Origin: JBDTGE01 sp050742975
GTDB lineage: Bacteria > Actinomycetota > Actinomycetes > Mycobacteriales > Jatrophihabitantaceae
Direction: 5' to 3'
Length of the DNA: 21,418 bases
NCBI GenBank assembly: GCA_050742975.1
Contig: JBOGDQ010000083.1
Span: 1 to 21,418 of the forward strand
This document shows positions 1 through 7,900 of this stretch, piece by piece. The first letter of the stretch is position 1. The number at the start of each line of letters is the position of its first letter. The notes beneath the pieces were generated by a model that saw nothing but the letters and a program-made list of their open reading frames with translations, did no database searches and was not told where the DNA came from. A program made the translations under genes and the position numbers.

Positions 1-67
1 GCTGCTGGCCGAGCAGGTCGCGGCCCTGGTGCGCGACGAGCAGGCCGAATTCCTCGAGAAGGCGTGA
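1..67 (+). CDS. recG: C-terminal tail of an upstream gene, probably ATP-dependent DNA helicase RecG (partial)
   Basis: An open frame enters from the left edge and stops at TGA 65-67. Its last residues read LLAEQVAALVRDEQAEFLEKA. A tail ending in acidic residues followed by a (E/Y)LEKA-like motif is what I recall for actinobacterial RecG, which commonly precedes rsmD. RecG remodels stalled replication forks and Holliday junctions. Only about 21 residues are visible and none of the helicase motifs, so the name rests on the tail and on gene order. The stop lies 15 nt before the rsmD start, so translational coupling is likely. Confidence 0.5.
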   Translation, partial: LLAEQVAALVRDEQAEFLEKA

Positions 68-82
68 CCTCGTGAGCAGGAG

Positions 83-646
83 GTGAGAATCGTCGCCGGC
101 CTCGCGAAGGGCCGCCGCCTCGCCGTCCCGAGCCAGGGCACCCGGCCGACCTCGGACCGCGCGCGCGAGGCCCTGTTCAACTCGCTCGGCACCCTGCTCG
201 ACCTCAACGACGCCCGGGTGCTCGATCTGTTCGCCGGCACCGGCGCGGTCGGGCTCGAGGCGCTGTCCCGGGGGGCGGTGCAAGCGGTCTTCGTCGAGTC
301 CGAGCGTGCCGCCGGCGAGGTGCTGCGCCGCAACATCGAGACGGTCGGATTGCCCGGTGCGGTCCTGCGCCGCCGCCCGGCTGCCGCGTACCTTGCGGCA
401 GCGGCCACGCCCGCGACCGACGGCCCGTTCGGGCTCGTTTTCGCCGACCCGCCCTACGCCCTCGCCGACGACGCGTTGACGGCGCTGCTCACCGCTCTCG
501 TCACGAACGACTGGCTCGCCGACGAGGCCGTCCTCGTGGTCGAGCGCTCGGTCCGCAGCCCCGCTCCGGACTGGCCCGACGCGGTCGAGGTGTGGCGGAA
601 CCGACGCTACGGCGAGGGCGTGCTTTGGTACGGTCGCCGACGATGA
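83..646 (+). CDS. rsmD: 16S rRNA (guanine(966)-N2)-methyltransferase RsmD
   Basis: The 187-aa protein should methylate guanine 966 of 16S rRNA in the small subunit, using S-adenosylmethionine. Visible motifs are the N-terminal RIVAG, the GTRPTSDRAREALFNSL block (about residues 19-35), the SAM-binding LDLFAGTGAVG (47-57) and the catalytic DPPY (122-125) of N6/N2 methyltransferases. Length matches the family. GTG 83 is the only usable start: the in-frame codons between it and the TGA at 65-67 include no start codon. The Shine-Dalgarno-like AGGAG (78-82) abuts the GTG with no spacer, which is unusual. The stop overlaps the coaD start as ATGA. Identification is firm. Confidence 0.95.
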   Translation: MRIVAGLAKGRRLAVPSQGTRPTSDRAREALFNSLGTLLDLNDARVLDLFAGTGAVGLEALSRGAVQAVFVESERAAGEVLRRNIETVGLPGAVLRRRPAAAYLAAAATPATDGPFGLVFADPPYALADDALTALLTALVTNDWLADEAVLVVERSVRSPAPDWPDAVEVWRNRRYGEGVLWYGRRR

Positions 647-1170
647 ACAACCCCGCAGGAGTACCCGTCGGCGGCGGCACCGCCAAGGTCCGCCGGGTGC
701 TGTGCCCTGGCTCGTTCGACCCGGTGACCAACGGTCACATCGACATCATCGGTCGTGCCGCCGACCTCTACGACGAGGTCGTCGTCGCGGTGTTCGTGAA
801 CCAGTCCAAGTCCGGGCTGTTCACCGTCGACGAGCGGCGCGACATGCTCACCGAGGTGACCGCCGACTACCCGAACGTCAGCATCGACACGTTCGAGGGC
901 CTGGTCGTCGACTACTGCCGCGATCACGACATCCCGGTCATCGTGAAGGGGCTGCGCGCCGTCAGTGACTTCGATTACGAGCTGCAGATGGCGCAGATGA
1001 ACCGCGGCCTGGCCGGAATCGACACGCTGTTCATGCCCACCAACCCGGAATACAGCTTCCTGGCATCTAGCCTGGTCAAGGAGATCGCGAAGTGGGGCGG
1101 GGACGTCTCCTCGCTCGTCCCCGCCCACGTTCTCAAGCGACTACTGGAGCGAACCCGCAGCGGCGAGTGA
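643..1170 (+). CDS. coaD: Phosphopantetheine adenylyltransferase CoaD
   Basis: The 175-aa protein catalyses the fourth step of coenzyme A synthesis: 4'-phosphopantetheine plus ATP gives dephospho-CoA and pyrophosphate. The nucleotidyltransferase signature GSFDPVTNGH (23-32) is intact. So are KGLRAVSDFDYELQMAQMN in the middle and the C-terminal SSLVKEIAKWGGDVSSLVP block. ATG 643 overlaps the rsmD stop (ATGA), giving a coupled pair. This start adds about 16 residues before the conserved first strand compared with the roughly 160-aa usual form. A GTG at 697 would begin almost inside the first strand and is less likely. rsmD-coaD is a widespread bacterial gene pair. Confidence 0.96.
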   Translation: MNNPAGVPVGGGTAKVRRVLCPGSFDPVTNGHIDIIGRAADLYDEVVVAVFVNQSKSGLFTVDERRDMLTEVTADYPNVSIDTFEGLVVDYCRDHDIPVIVKGLRAVSDFDYELQMAQMNRGLAGIDTLFMPTNPEYSFLASSLVKEIAKWGGDVSSLVPAHVLKRLLERTRSGE

Positions 1171-1190
1171 GCAGGACAGGAGTGGGCCTG

Positions 1191-1919
1191 ATGACCGACC
1201 AGTTGCTACGGCGCGCGGACGAACTGCTCACGGAACTGGTCGAGCTGGTCGAGACGGCGCGCACGCTGCCGATGTCCACCTCCTGCGTCGTGCCGCGCGA
1301 GCGCGTCCTGGACCTGCTGGACGAGCTGCGCGAGACGCTGCCGCCGGAGATCGAGGACGCCCGCAAGGTACTCGCCAAGTGCGATGAGATGCTGCGTGAG
1401 GCGGCCGAGCAAGCCGGCGCCGCACGCGAGCGATCTACCCAGGAGGCCGACGCGCTCATCGCCGAGGCCACCCAGCGGGCGGGCACGATGACGCACGACG
1501 CGGAGGTCCGGGCCTACGAGATCGTCGAGGCGGGCAAGGGCGAGCACGCCCGGCTGGTGTCCGCGACGGGCGTGCACCAGGCCGCGGCGAAGGCGGCCGC
1601 GGAGTTGCGCGAGGCGGCGGAGAACTACGACAACACGATGCGCCAGGAGGCCGACTCGCATCACGAGAGGTTGCGCGCGGACGCCGAGCGCTACGACGCC
1701 GACGTCCGTGCCGAGGCCGAGCGGTACGCCGCGAAGCTCACCGGTGACGCCGAGGAGTACGCCGAGCGGACCCTGGCCGAGCTGGCGAGCACGCTGCAGC
1801 GCTCGGCGGCCACGGCCGAGCAGGGTCGCGCCGCCCTGGCCCAGCGGCGGGCCGCCCCGCCCGCGCAAGCCGCGCCGCTGGTCGAGTACGAGCGAGAGAG
1901 TTCCCCGATTTCGGCGTGA
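1191..1919 (+). CDS. sepIVA: SepIVA-like DivIVA-family coiled-coil protein
   Basis: The 242-aa protein starts with a conserved block (about 1-60) reading DQLLRRADELLTELVELVE and ending in CVVPRERVLDLLDELRETLP. A long Ala/Glu/Arg-rich coiled coil follows (about 57-225), with repeating AERYDADVRAEAERYAAKL-type units, then a short Pro/Ala tail. There is no signal peptide or membrane span. In mycobacteria the gene beside DUF177-rnc is sepIVA (Rv2927c), a cytoplasmic DivIVA-like factor needed for septation and polar cell-wall synthesis. The same neighbours occur here, so I infer the same role. ATG 1191 has AGGAG at 1178-1182 with 8-nt spacing. In-frame GTG 1167, overlapping the coaD stop, is an alternative start that would add 8 residues. 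Confidence 0.75.
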   Translation: MTDQLLRRADELLTELVELVETARTLPMSTSCVVPRERVLDLLDELRETLPPEIEDARKVLAKCDEMLREAAEQAGAARERSTQEADALIAEATQRAGTMTHDAEVRAYEIVEAGKGEHARLVSATGVHQAAAKAAAELREAAENYDNTMRQEADSHHERLRADAERYDADVRAEAERYAAKLTGDAEEYAERTLAELASTLQRSAATAEQGRAALAQRRAAPPAQAAPLVEYERESSPISA

Positions 1920-1939
1920 GGGCCCGGCTCGGCTAGGCT
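1910..1939 (+). promoter_or_regulatory. Candidate promoter for DUF177-rpmF-rnc
   Basis: A TAGGCT hexamer (1934-1939) resembles actinobacterial sigma-70 -10 boxes. The weak -35 candidate TTCGGC (1910-1915) sits 18 nt upstream, inside the end of the preceding gene. The 57-nt gap before the DUF177 start is the largest since rsmD, which would suit a separate promoter. This is pattern matching only. Confidence 0.25.
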
Positions 1940-1976
1940 GGACGGCGGCCTCCACCACATCAAGGCCGAGATTCGT

Positions 1977-2591
1977 ATGCCTGAGAACTCGACACCGAAA
2001 CGCGGCACCTCGCACCCCGACCCGCGCAGCCCGTTCGTCTTCGACGTCCGGGAGCTGGGCCGCCGTGCGGGATCGCTGCGAACCCATCGGCGTAGTGCTC
2101 CCTCTCCTGCGAAACTCGGGCTGGAGCTCATCGCGGTACCGGACGGTGCCCCGCTGGCGATCGACGTGCGACTGGAGTCGGTGACCGAAGGCGTCCTTGT
2201 GACGGGGACGGTCACCGCCCCGGCGGACGGCGAGTGCGGGCGGTGTCTCGAGCCGATCCACGAGGAGCTGGACGTCGAGATCTGCGAGCTGTTCGCGTAC
2301 CGGGACAGCACGACGGACGAGACATCCGATGAGGACGAGGTCCGCCGGGTCGAGGACGACTACGTCGACATCGAGCCGGTGGTGCGTGACGCGGTGGTGC
2401 TGGCTCTGCCCTTCGCACCGTTGTGCCGGCCGGACTGCGGTGGCCTGTGCCCGGAGTGCGGGCAGCGGGTCGACGACCTGCCGGCCGGCCACGCGCACGA
2501 ACAGCTCGACCCCCGCTGGGCCGCGCTCGCAGCGTTCACCGACGCCGCGCAGGGCGAGCACCCGGCACCGGAAACCGATCAGCTCGACTGA
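1977..2591 (+). CDS. DUF177 (YceD) family protein
   Basis: The 204-aa protein belongs to DUF177, the family found immediately before rpmF across bacteria and plant plastids, where homologues are linked to 23S rRNA accumulation and large-subunit assembly. Features seen are the opening PFVFDVRELGRR, the ligand pair ECGRC (Cys 87 and 90), an acidic central stretch (about 112-128), a second cysteine group CRPDCGGLCPECG (150, 154, 158, 161) and the typical end DPRWAAL. The cysteines probably bind a metal. ATG 1977 gives the usual length, though about 19 N-terminal residues look variable. The gene is 11 nt upstream of rpmF. The exact biochemical role is not established. Confidence 0.9.
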   Translation: MPENSTPKRGTSHPDPRSPFVFDVRELGRRAGSLRTHRRSAPSPAKLGLELIAVPDGAPLAIDVRLESVTEGVLVTGTVTAPADGECGRCLEPIHEELDVEICELFAYRDSTTDETSDEDEVRRVEDDYVDIEPVVRDAVVLALPFAPLCRPDCGGLCPECGQRVDDLPAGHAHEQLDPRWAALAAFTDAAQGEHPAPETDQLD

Positions 2592-2602
2592 AGGAGAACG
2601 AC

Positions 2603-2782
2603 GTGGCCGTCCCGAAGCGGAAGATGTCGCGCAGCAACACCCGGGCTCGTCGCTCGCAGTGGAAGACGACCCCGGCAACGTTGGTCGTGTGCCCGAACCG
2701 TGCGTGTGGCGAGATGAAGCTCCCGCACACGGCGTGCGCGAACTGCGGGCAGTACGCCGGCAAGCAGGTACTGGGCGTCTGA
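2603..2782 (+). CDS. rpmF: 50S ribosomal protein L32
   Basis: The 59-aa basic protein opens with AVPKRKMSRSNTRARRSQWK, the near-invariant L32 N-terminus. It ends in a zinc ribbon with Cys 30, 35, 45 and 48 (CPNRACGE...PHTACANCG). It is a structural protein of the large ribosomal subunit. GTG 2603 is fixed by AAGGAG at 2591-2596 and by homology. The first knuckle is Cys-x4-Cys rather than the Cys-x2-Cys I recall from Streptomyces L32. The rnc start follows 17 nt after the stop. Confidence 0.95.
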   Translation: MAVPKRKMSRSNTRARRSQWKTTPATLVVCPNRACGEMKLPHTACANCGQYAGKQVLGV

Positions 2783-2799
2783 GCGCCCGCGCGAGCAGC

Positions 2800-3522
2800 G
2801 TGTCAACGACGAGCGAGCCGGCCGACCAGCGCCGGCTGGCCGAGGCGCTCGGCGTCACCATCGACGCCGAGCTGTTGCGGCGCGCCCTGACCCACCGCTC
2901 CTACGCGTACGAGCACGGCGGCCTGCCGCACAACGAGCGGCTGGAGTTCCTCGGTGACTCCGTCCTGGGGATCGTCGTCACGGACGCCCTGTTCCGGGCG
3001 CACCCGGACCTGCCCGAGGGCAAGCTGGCCAAGCTGCGTGCCTCCGTCGTGAACATGCGCGCCCTCGCGGCCGTCGCACGGCAGATCGGTCCGGACGGCC
3101 TCGGCGTCTACCTCCGCTTGGGCCGCGGCGAGGAGAGCACCGGCGGCAGGGACAAGTCGAGCATCCTGGCCGACACGGTCGAGGCCCTGCTGGGTGCCGT
3201 GTACATCGAACACGGCATCGAGGTCGCCTCCCGGGTCGTCCACGACCTGTTCGACGACCTGATGGACGCGGTTGCCAACGGGGGTGTCGGCCTGGACTGG
3301 AAGACCACCTTGCAGGAGCTGACCGCCGAGCGTGGACTGGGCGTGCCGGAGTACCTGATGTCCTCCATCGGTCCGGACCACGAGAAGACGTTCACCGCTC
3401 GCGCGACGGTCAACGGGCAGACGTTCGACGCCTGCACCGGGCACAGCAAGAAGGAGGCCGAGCAGGGCGCAGCCGAGACCGCGTGGCGGGCCATCACCGC
3501 CGGCGACGCCGTGTCGCGGTGA
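2800..3522 (+). CDS. rnc: Ribonuclease III
   Basis: The 240-aa double-strand-specific endoribonuclease processes rRNA precursors and structured mRNAs. The catalytic domain carries LTHRSYAYE (30-38), the family signature HNERLEFLGDS (44-54) and the second acidic cluster ADTVEALLGA (124-133), so the metal-binding acidic residues are present. A double-stranded-RNA-binding domain follows (about 167-235) with the closing KKEAEQGAAETAW motif. GTG 2800 (VSTTSEP) is the best start; no strong Shine-Dalgarno is seen and coupling to rpmF 17 nt upstream is probable. The order rpmF-rnc-mutM is standard in actinobacteria. Confidence 0.95.
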   Translation: MSTTSEPADQRRLAEALGVTIDAELLRRALTHRSYAYEHGGLPHNERLEFLGDSVLGIVVTDALFRAHPDLPEGKLAKLRASVVNMRALAAVARQIGPDGLGVYLRLGRGEESTGGRDKSSILADTVEALLGAVYIEHGIEVASRVVHDLFDDLMDAVANGGVGLDWKTTLQELTAERGLGVPEYLMSSIGPDHEKTFTARATVNGQTFDACTGHSKKEAEQGAAETAWRAITAGDAVSR

Positions 3523-3560
3523 GCGTCATCCACCAGTCCCACAGTGCTTGAGCACGAACG

Positions 3561-4442
3561 GTGCCGGAACTGCCCGAGGTCGAGACCGTCCGTGCCGGTC
3601 TGGCGCGCTGGATCGTGGGGCGGACGGTCGCGGCGGTCGAGGTGCGCCACCCCCGGGCGGTCCGCCGGCACCTCAGCGGCGGGGCCGACTTCGCGCAGCG
3701 GCTGCAGGGTGCGCGCATCGACGCGGCCTCCCGGCGCGGAAAGTACCTCTGGCTGCCGCTCTCGTCCGGGCAGCAAGCGCTGGTCGGCCACCTGGGCATG
3801 AGCGGGCAGCTGCTCGTCCGGGCCCCTGATGCGCCGGACGAGAAGCACCTGCACGTGCGGATCTCGTTCACCGATCGAGGCCCGGAACTTCGCTTCGTCG
3901 ACCAGCGGACGTTCGGCGGGCTGATGCTCGACCGCCTCGTCCCGGCGATCGACCGCCCGGCGGAGTCCGTCCCGGCCCAGATCGCGCACATCGCCCGCGA
4001 CCCGCTCGACCCGCACTTCGACGAGGTGCTGTTCACCGCGCGCCTGCGCCGCCGCGAGAGCGCCGTGAAGCGGGCCCTGCTCGACCAGAGCCTGGTGTCC
4101 GGCATCGGCAACATCTACGCGGACGAGTCGCTCTGGCGGGCCCACCTGCATGGCGAGCGGCGGTCGGCGGCGCTGACCCGGGTCCAGGTCGCCGGCCTGC
4201 TGAGCCACGTCCGCGACGTGCTGGGCGAGGCCATGGCCGCGGGAGGCACATCCTTCGACTCGCTGTACGTCGACGTCGACGGCCGCAGCGGCTACTTCGA
4301 CCGCGCCCTGAACGTCTACGGCCGCGAGGGCGAGCCGTGCGGGCAATGCGGCACGCCGATCCGGCGGCAGGCCTTCATGAACCGCTCCAGCTTCTTCTGC
4401 CCGTCCTGCCAGCGACCCCCGCGCACCCGCCGATCCGGCTGA
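3561..4442 (+). CDS. mutM: Formamidopyrimidine-DNA glycosylase (Fpg/MutM)
   Basis: The 293-aa bifunctional DNA glycosylase/AP lyase excises 8-oxoguanine and formamidopyrimidines. It begins PELPEVETV, so removal of the initiator Met exposes the catalytic Pro with Glu next to it. The SRRGKYL lysine (residue 61) corresponds to the conserved beta-elimination lysine. The helix-two-turn-helix is seen as LLDQSLVSGIGNIYADESL (173-191). A zinc finger closes the protein (Cys 260, 263, 280, 283). GTG 3561 is dictated by the PELPEV start. No Shine-Dalgarno is visible; a short near-palindrome GTGCTTGAGCAC (3544-3555) fills that position. The gene probably shares the transcript of rnc, 38 nt upstream. Confidence 0.96.
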   Translation: MPELPEVETVRAGLARWIVGRTVAAVEVRHPRAVRRHLSGGADFAQRLQGARIDAASRRGKYLWLPLSSGQQALVGHLGMSGQLLVRAPDAPDEKHLHVRISFTDRGPELRFVDQRTFGGLMLDRLVPAIDRPAESVPAQIAHIARDPLDPHFDEVLFTARLRRRESAVKRALLDQSLVSGIGNIYADESLWRAHLHGERRSAALTRVQVAGLLSHVRDVLGEAMAAGGTSFDSLYVDVDGRSGYFDRALNVYGREGEPCGQCGTPIRRQAFMNRSSFFCPSCQRPPRTRRSG

Positions 4443-4457
4443 TCCAGGACGGCGTAT

Positions 4458-4489
4458 TTGACCGTTCGTTACCTCGGTGCGACCATTAT
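4458..4489 (+). promoter_or_regulatory. Candidate promoter before the small coiled-coil gene
   Basis: The 187-nt gap 4443-4629 contains a locally AT-richer patch with TTGACC (4458-4463) and CATTAT (4484-4489). The spacing of 20 nt is longer than ideal. A second A/T patch, GACAATAAG, lies at 4548-4556. Nothing else was recognised in the gap. Confidence 0.25.
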
Positions 4490-4629
4490 GTGACCTGGCT
4501 TGAGACTCCGCGCCAAGATCGTCGCGCGCCCCCCTCTCGTCACGTCGACAATAAGCAACCTGGGAACGGTCTGCCCGCGGTCACCACCCGGCGGCAGTCC
4601 GGACATCCAGTGAAGTGAAGGGTCGCCAC

Positions 4630-4818
4630 ATGGCACGCGCCTTACTGGGTTACGTCGGCAACAGCTCGGAAATGCTCCTCACGCTCGAGGTGTCACGGTT
4701 GCGCAGGCGCGTGGCCGAACTCGAGTCCGAGCTGGCGGAGGTCCGCGAGAGCGGCCACGTCGAACTGGATCTCGAACTGCACCGCATAGCGGAGGTATCC
4801 GAGCCCGTCCTGACCTGA
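4630..4818 (+). CDS. Small conserved-type actinobacterial coiled-coil protein
   Basis: The 62-aa protein is MARALLGYVG..., followed by a predicted coiled coil (about 16-45) of Leu/Arg/Glu heptads (LEVSRLRRRVAELESELAEV) and an acidic tail. The opening ALLGYVG followed by an LRxRVxELExELA coil matches a family of small actinobacterial hypothetical proteins I have seen, but I know no assigned function. ATG 4630 has a GAAGGG-like site at 4617-4622. An in-frame GTG at 4615 would add five residues. The gene has a candidate promoter upstream and a strong hairpin at its stop codon, so it looks like a monocistronic unit between mutM and smc. No signal peptide or membrane segment is seen. Confidence 0.75.
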   Translation: MARALLGYVGNSSEMLLTLEVSRLRRRVAELESELAEVRESGHVELDLELHRIAEVSEPVLT

Positions 4819-4860
4819 TCGGGCGGCCTGGCCGTTCCGTCCGGCCGTCCGCCGATCAGG
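4814..4860 (+). terminator. GC-rich stem-loop at the end of the small coiled-coil gene
   Basis: The left arm starts CCTGATCGG (4814-4822) and the right arm ends CCGATCAGG (4852-4860), a perfect 9-bp outer stem. It continues inward with 3 more pairs after one bulge, then imperfectly to a loop near 4835-4841. The arm includes the TGA stop (4816-4818). There is no U-tract, which is common for actinobacterial terminators. It separates the small gene from smc. Confidence 0.7.
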
Positions 4861-4965
4861 TGCGCGGTTCGGTGCGCGCGCTAAGTTCTTCCGGACGCCT
4901 CGTAGCTCGGCGTCGTCGGTCGGCGCGCTGATCATCGTGCGCCGCGTATCTGAACCGGGAGACTC

Positions 4966-7900
4966 GTGCACCTCAAGTCGTTGACGCTGCGGGGTTTCAA
5001 GTCCTTCGCATCGGCCACCACGCTGCGATTCGAACCCGGCGTGACTGCCGTGGTCGGGCCCAACGGCTCGGGCAAGAGCAACGTCGTCGATGCCATCGCC
5101 TGGGTCCTCGGCGAGCAGGGGGCCAAGGCCCTGCGTGGCGGCAAGATGGAGGACGTCATCTTCGCCGGCACCGCCGCCCGCCCGCCGCTGGGGCGGGCCG
5201 AGGTCACCCTGACGATCGACAACTCCGACAGCGCGCGGCCGATCGACTACACCGAGGTCTCGATCACCAGGCGGATGTTCCGCGAGGGCAGCAGCGAGTA
5301 CGAGATCAACGGCGAGCAGGTCCGGCTGCTGGACGTGCAGGAGCTGCTGTCGGACTCCGGTATCGGCCGCGAGATGCACGTGATCGTCGGCCAGGGCCAG
5401 CTCGACGCGGTGCTGCAGGCCCGCCCGGAGGATCGCCGGGGGTTCATCGAGGAAGCAGCCGGCGTGCTCAAGCACCGCAAGCGCAAGGAGAAGGCGCTGC
5501 GCAAGTTGGATGCGATGCAGGCCAACCTCACTCGCGTCACGGATCTGACGAACGAGCTGCGCCGGCAGCTCAAGCCGCTGGGCAAGCAGGCCGAGATCGC
5601 GCGGCGCGCGGCCGGCGTGCAGGCCGAGCTGCGCGACTCGCGGCTGCGGCTGCTGGCCGACGATCTGGCTGTGCTGCGGGTCGAGCTGGACAGGGAGGTC
5701 GCCGACGAGGAGGCGATCCGCGGCCATCGTGCCGAGGTCGAGGCCGCGCTGGAGCAGGCCCGGGCCCGGGAGGCCGAACTGGAGCAGGCCGTCGCGGCCG
5801 ATGCGCCGCTGGTCGCCCGCACGCAGGAGACCTGGTACCGGCTCTCCGCGCTGGAGGAGCGGTTCCGGGGCACCGCGTCGCTGGCCGGCGAGCGGGCCCG
5901 GCACCTGGCGGCCGAGCCCGAGCAGGCCCGCACCGGACGCGAGCCCGAGGCGATGGAGGCCGAGGCGGCCGAGGTCCGGGTCGAGGAGGAGGCCCTGCAG
6001 GCCAGCCTGAACGATGCCAAGGCGGCGCTGACCGAGATCGTCGCGCACCGCCAGGAGCACGAACGGCGGCTGGCCGACGCCGAGCGCGCGCTGGTCGCGG
6101 CCGCCCGCGCGGTGGCCGATCGCCGGGAGGGGCTGGCCAAACTGGTCGGCCAGGTGAACGCGCTGCGCACCCGGGCCACCGCGGCTGCGGACGAGATCAC
6201 CCGGCTCAGCGCCGCGGCGACGGAGGCGCGCGAGCGTGGCTCGCTCGCCGATGCCGAACTCAACCGCGTGCGGGCCGAGGTCGGTGCGCTGGACGAGGGC
6301 GAGTTCGGTCTGGACGAGCGGCACGAGGCGGCGGTGGCCGCCTACGAGTCCGCCGCGGCCCGGATGCGCGAGCTGACAGCGGTTGAGCGCGAAGCCGAGC
6401 GCGAGCGAGCCACCTGGGCCGCCCGCGCCGACGCGCTCGCGATCGGCCTGACCCGCAAGGACGGCGCGGGGGCGCTGCTGGCCGCCGGCTCGCGCCTGCC
6501 GGGGGTGCGGGGCTCGCTGGCGGCGCTGCTGAGTGTCCAGCCCGGCTACGAGACGGCGGTCGCGGCCGCGCTGGGTGCCCAGGCCGACGCGATCGCGGTC
6601 GACAGCTGGGACGACGTCGTGGCCGCGTTCGAGCTGCTGCGCGCCGAGGACGCCGGGCGCGCCGGCCTGATCGTCGGCAGCAGCGAGCCGCCCGCCGGGG
6701 TCCGTACACACCTCGATTTCGGGGGGCCGTTCGCCTGGGCCGCCGACGTCGTCACGGCGCCCGAGCGGTTCCGGGCCAGTGTCGAGCGGACCCTCGAGGG
6801 CGTGGTGATCGTCGACGACCTGTCCACCGCGCGCCGGCTGGCCGGCAACACCTGGCGCGTCGTGACCCGCGACGGCGACGTCCTGGGCCACGGCTGGGCC
6901 GCCGGCGGCTCGACGTCGGCTCCCAGCGCGATCGAGATCCAGGCCGCCGTCGACGAGGCGCAGCAGAAGGCGGACGAGGCGGCGGCGCTGCACGATCGCA
7001 CGCACGCTCAGCTGACCGAGGCGACCGCGCGGGCCGAGCAGCTCAAGGCCGAGGTCGGCCGGGCCCTGGACGCGCTGCACCAGTCCGACGCGCGGCTGTC
7101 CGCCGTCGCCGAGCAGCTGGCCGAGCTGGGCCAGGCCGCCCGGTCGGCGGCTGCGGAAGCGACCCGCCTGGAGACCGCTCGGGCCGCGGCCGAGCAGGCG
7201 CGCGACCGCGATCTGGCCGGGCTTTCCGACCTGGAGGAGCGGCTGCACCTGGCCGAGTCCGGATCCGACGAGGCGGCCGAGCCGGACACCGCCGAGCGGG
7301 ACTCGCTGCAGGGCGAGCTGGCCCGGGCCCGGCAGGGCGAGATGGAGGCCCGGCTCGCCGTCCGTACCGGCGAGGAGCGGGTGCGCGCGGTCGCAGGTCG
7401 CGTCGACCAACTGCTGCACGCGGCCCAGCTCGAACGTGACGCCCGCCGGCGCCAGCAGCAGGCGCGCGAGGCCCGCGCACACGCGGCCGTGGTCGCGGCA
7501 GCCGTCCGCGACGTGGCGCAGCAGGTGCTGGTACGGATCGGCCGGTCGGTGGCCGGTGCGGTGGCCGAGCGTGACGCTGCGCAGCAGGCGCGGGTCGTGC
7601 GCGAGGGCGAGCTGCTGACGCTGCGCAGCCGCACCCGGACGCTGGCCGAGGAGCTGGCCCAGCTCACCGACGCCGTGCACCGGGACGAGATGGTGCGGGC
7701 CGAGCAGCGGCTGCGGATCGAGCAACTCGAGACCCGCGCGGTCGAGGAGTACGGGGTGGACGTCGAGGCGCTGATCGCCGAGTACGGTCCGGAGCTGCCC
7801 TGCCCGCCGTCCGCGATCGAGACGGCCGAGTACGAGCAGGCGCTCGAGCGAGGCGAGCAGGTCGTCGCGCCGCAGCCCGGGCCCTTCCACCGCGCGACGC

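Noticed and set aside
1206..2861. 551-codon antisense frame across sepIVA, DUF177 and rpmF
   Set aside because: It spans several well-supported + strand genes and their gaps and shows no recognisable motif.
3544..3555. GTGCTTGAGCAC near-palindrome before mutM as an SOS (LexA) box
   Set aside because: It does not fit the actinobacterial GAAC-n4-GTTC pattern, and the 2-nt centre is too short for an RNA hairpin.
4337..4618. 93-codon + strand frame over the mutM end and the following gap
   Set aside because: Its first third is out of frame in mutM and the rest lacks codon bias or known motifs.
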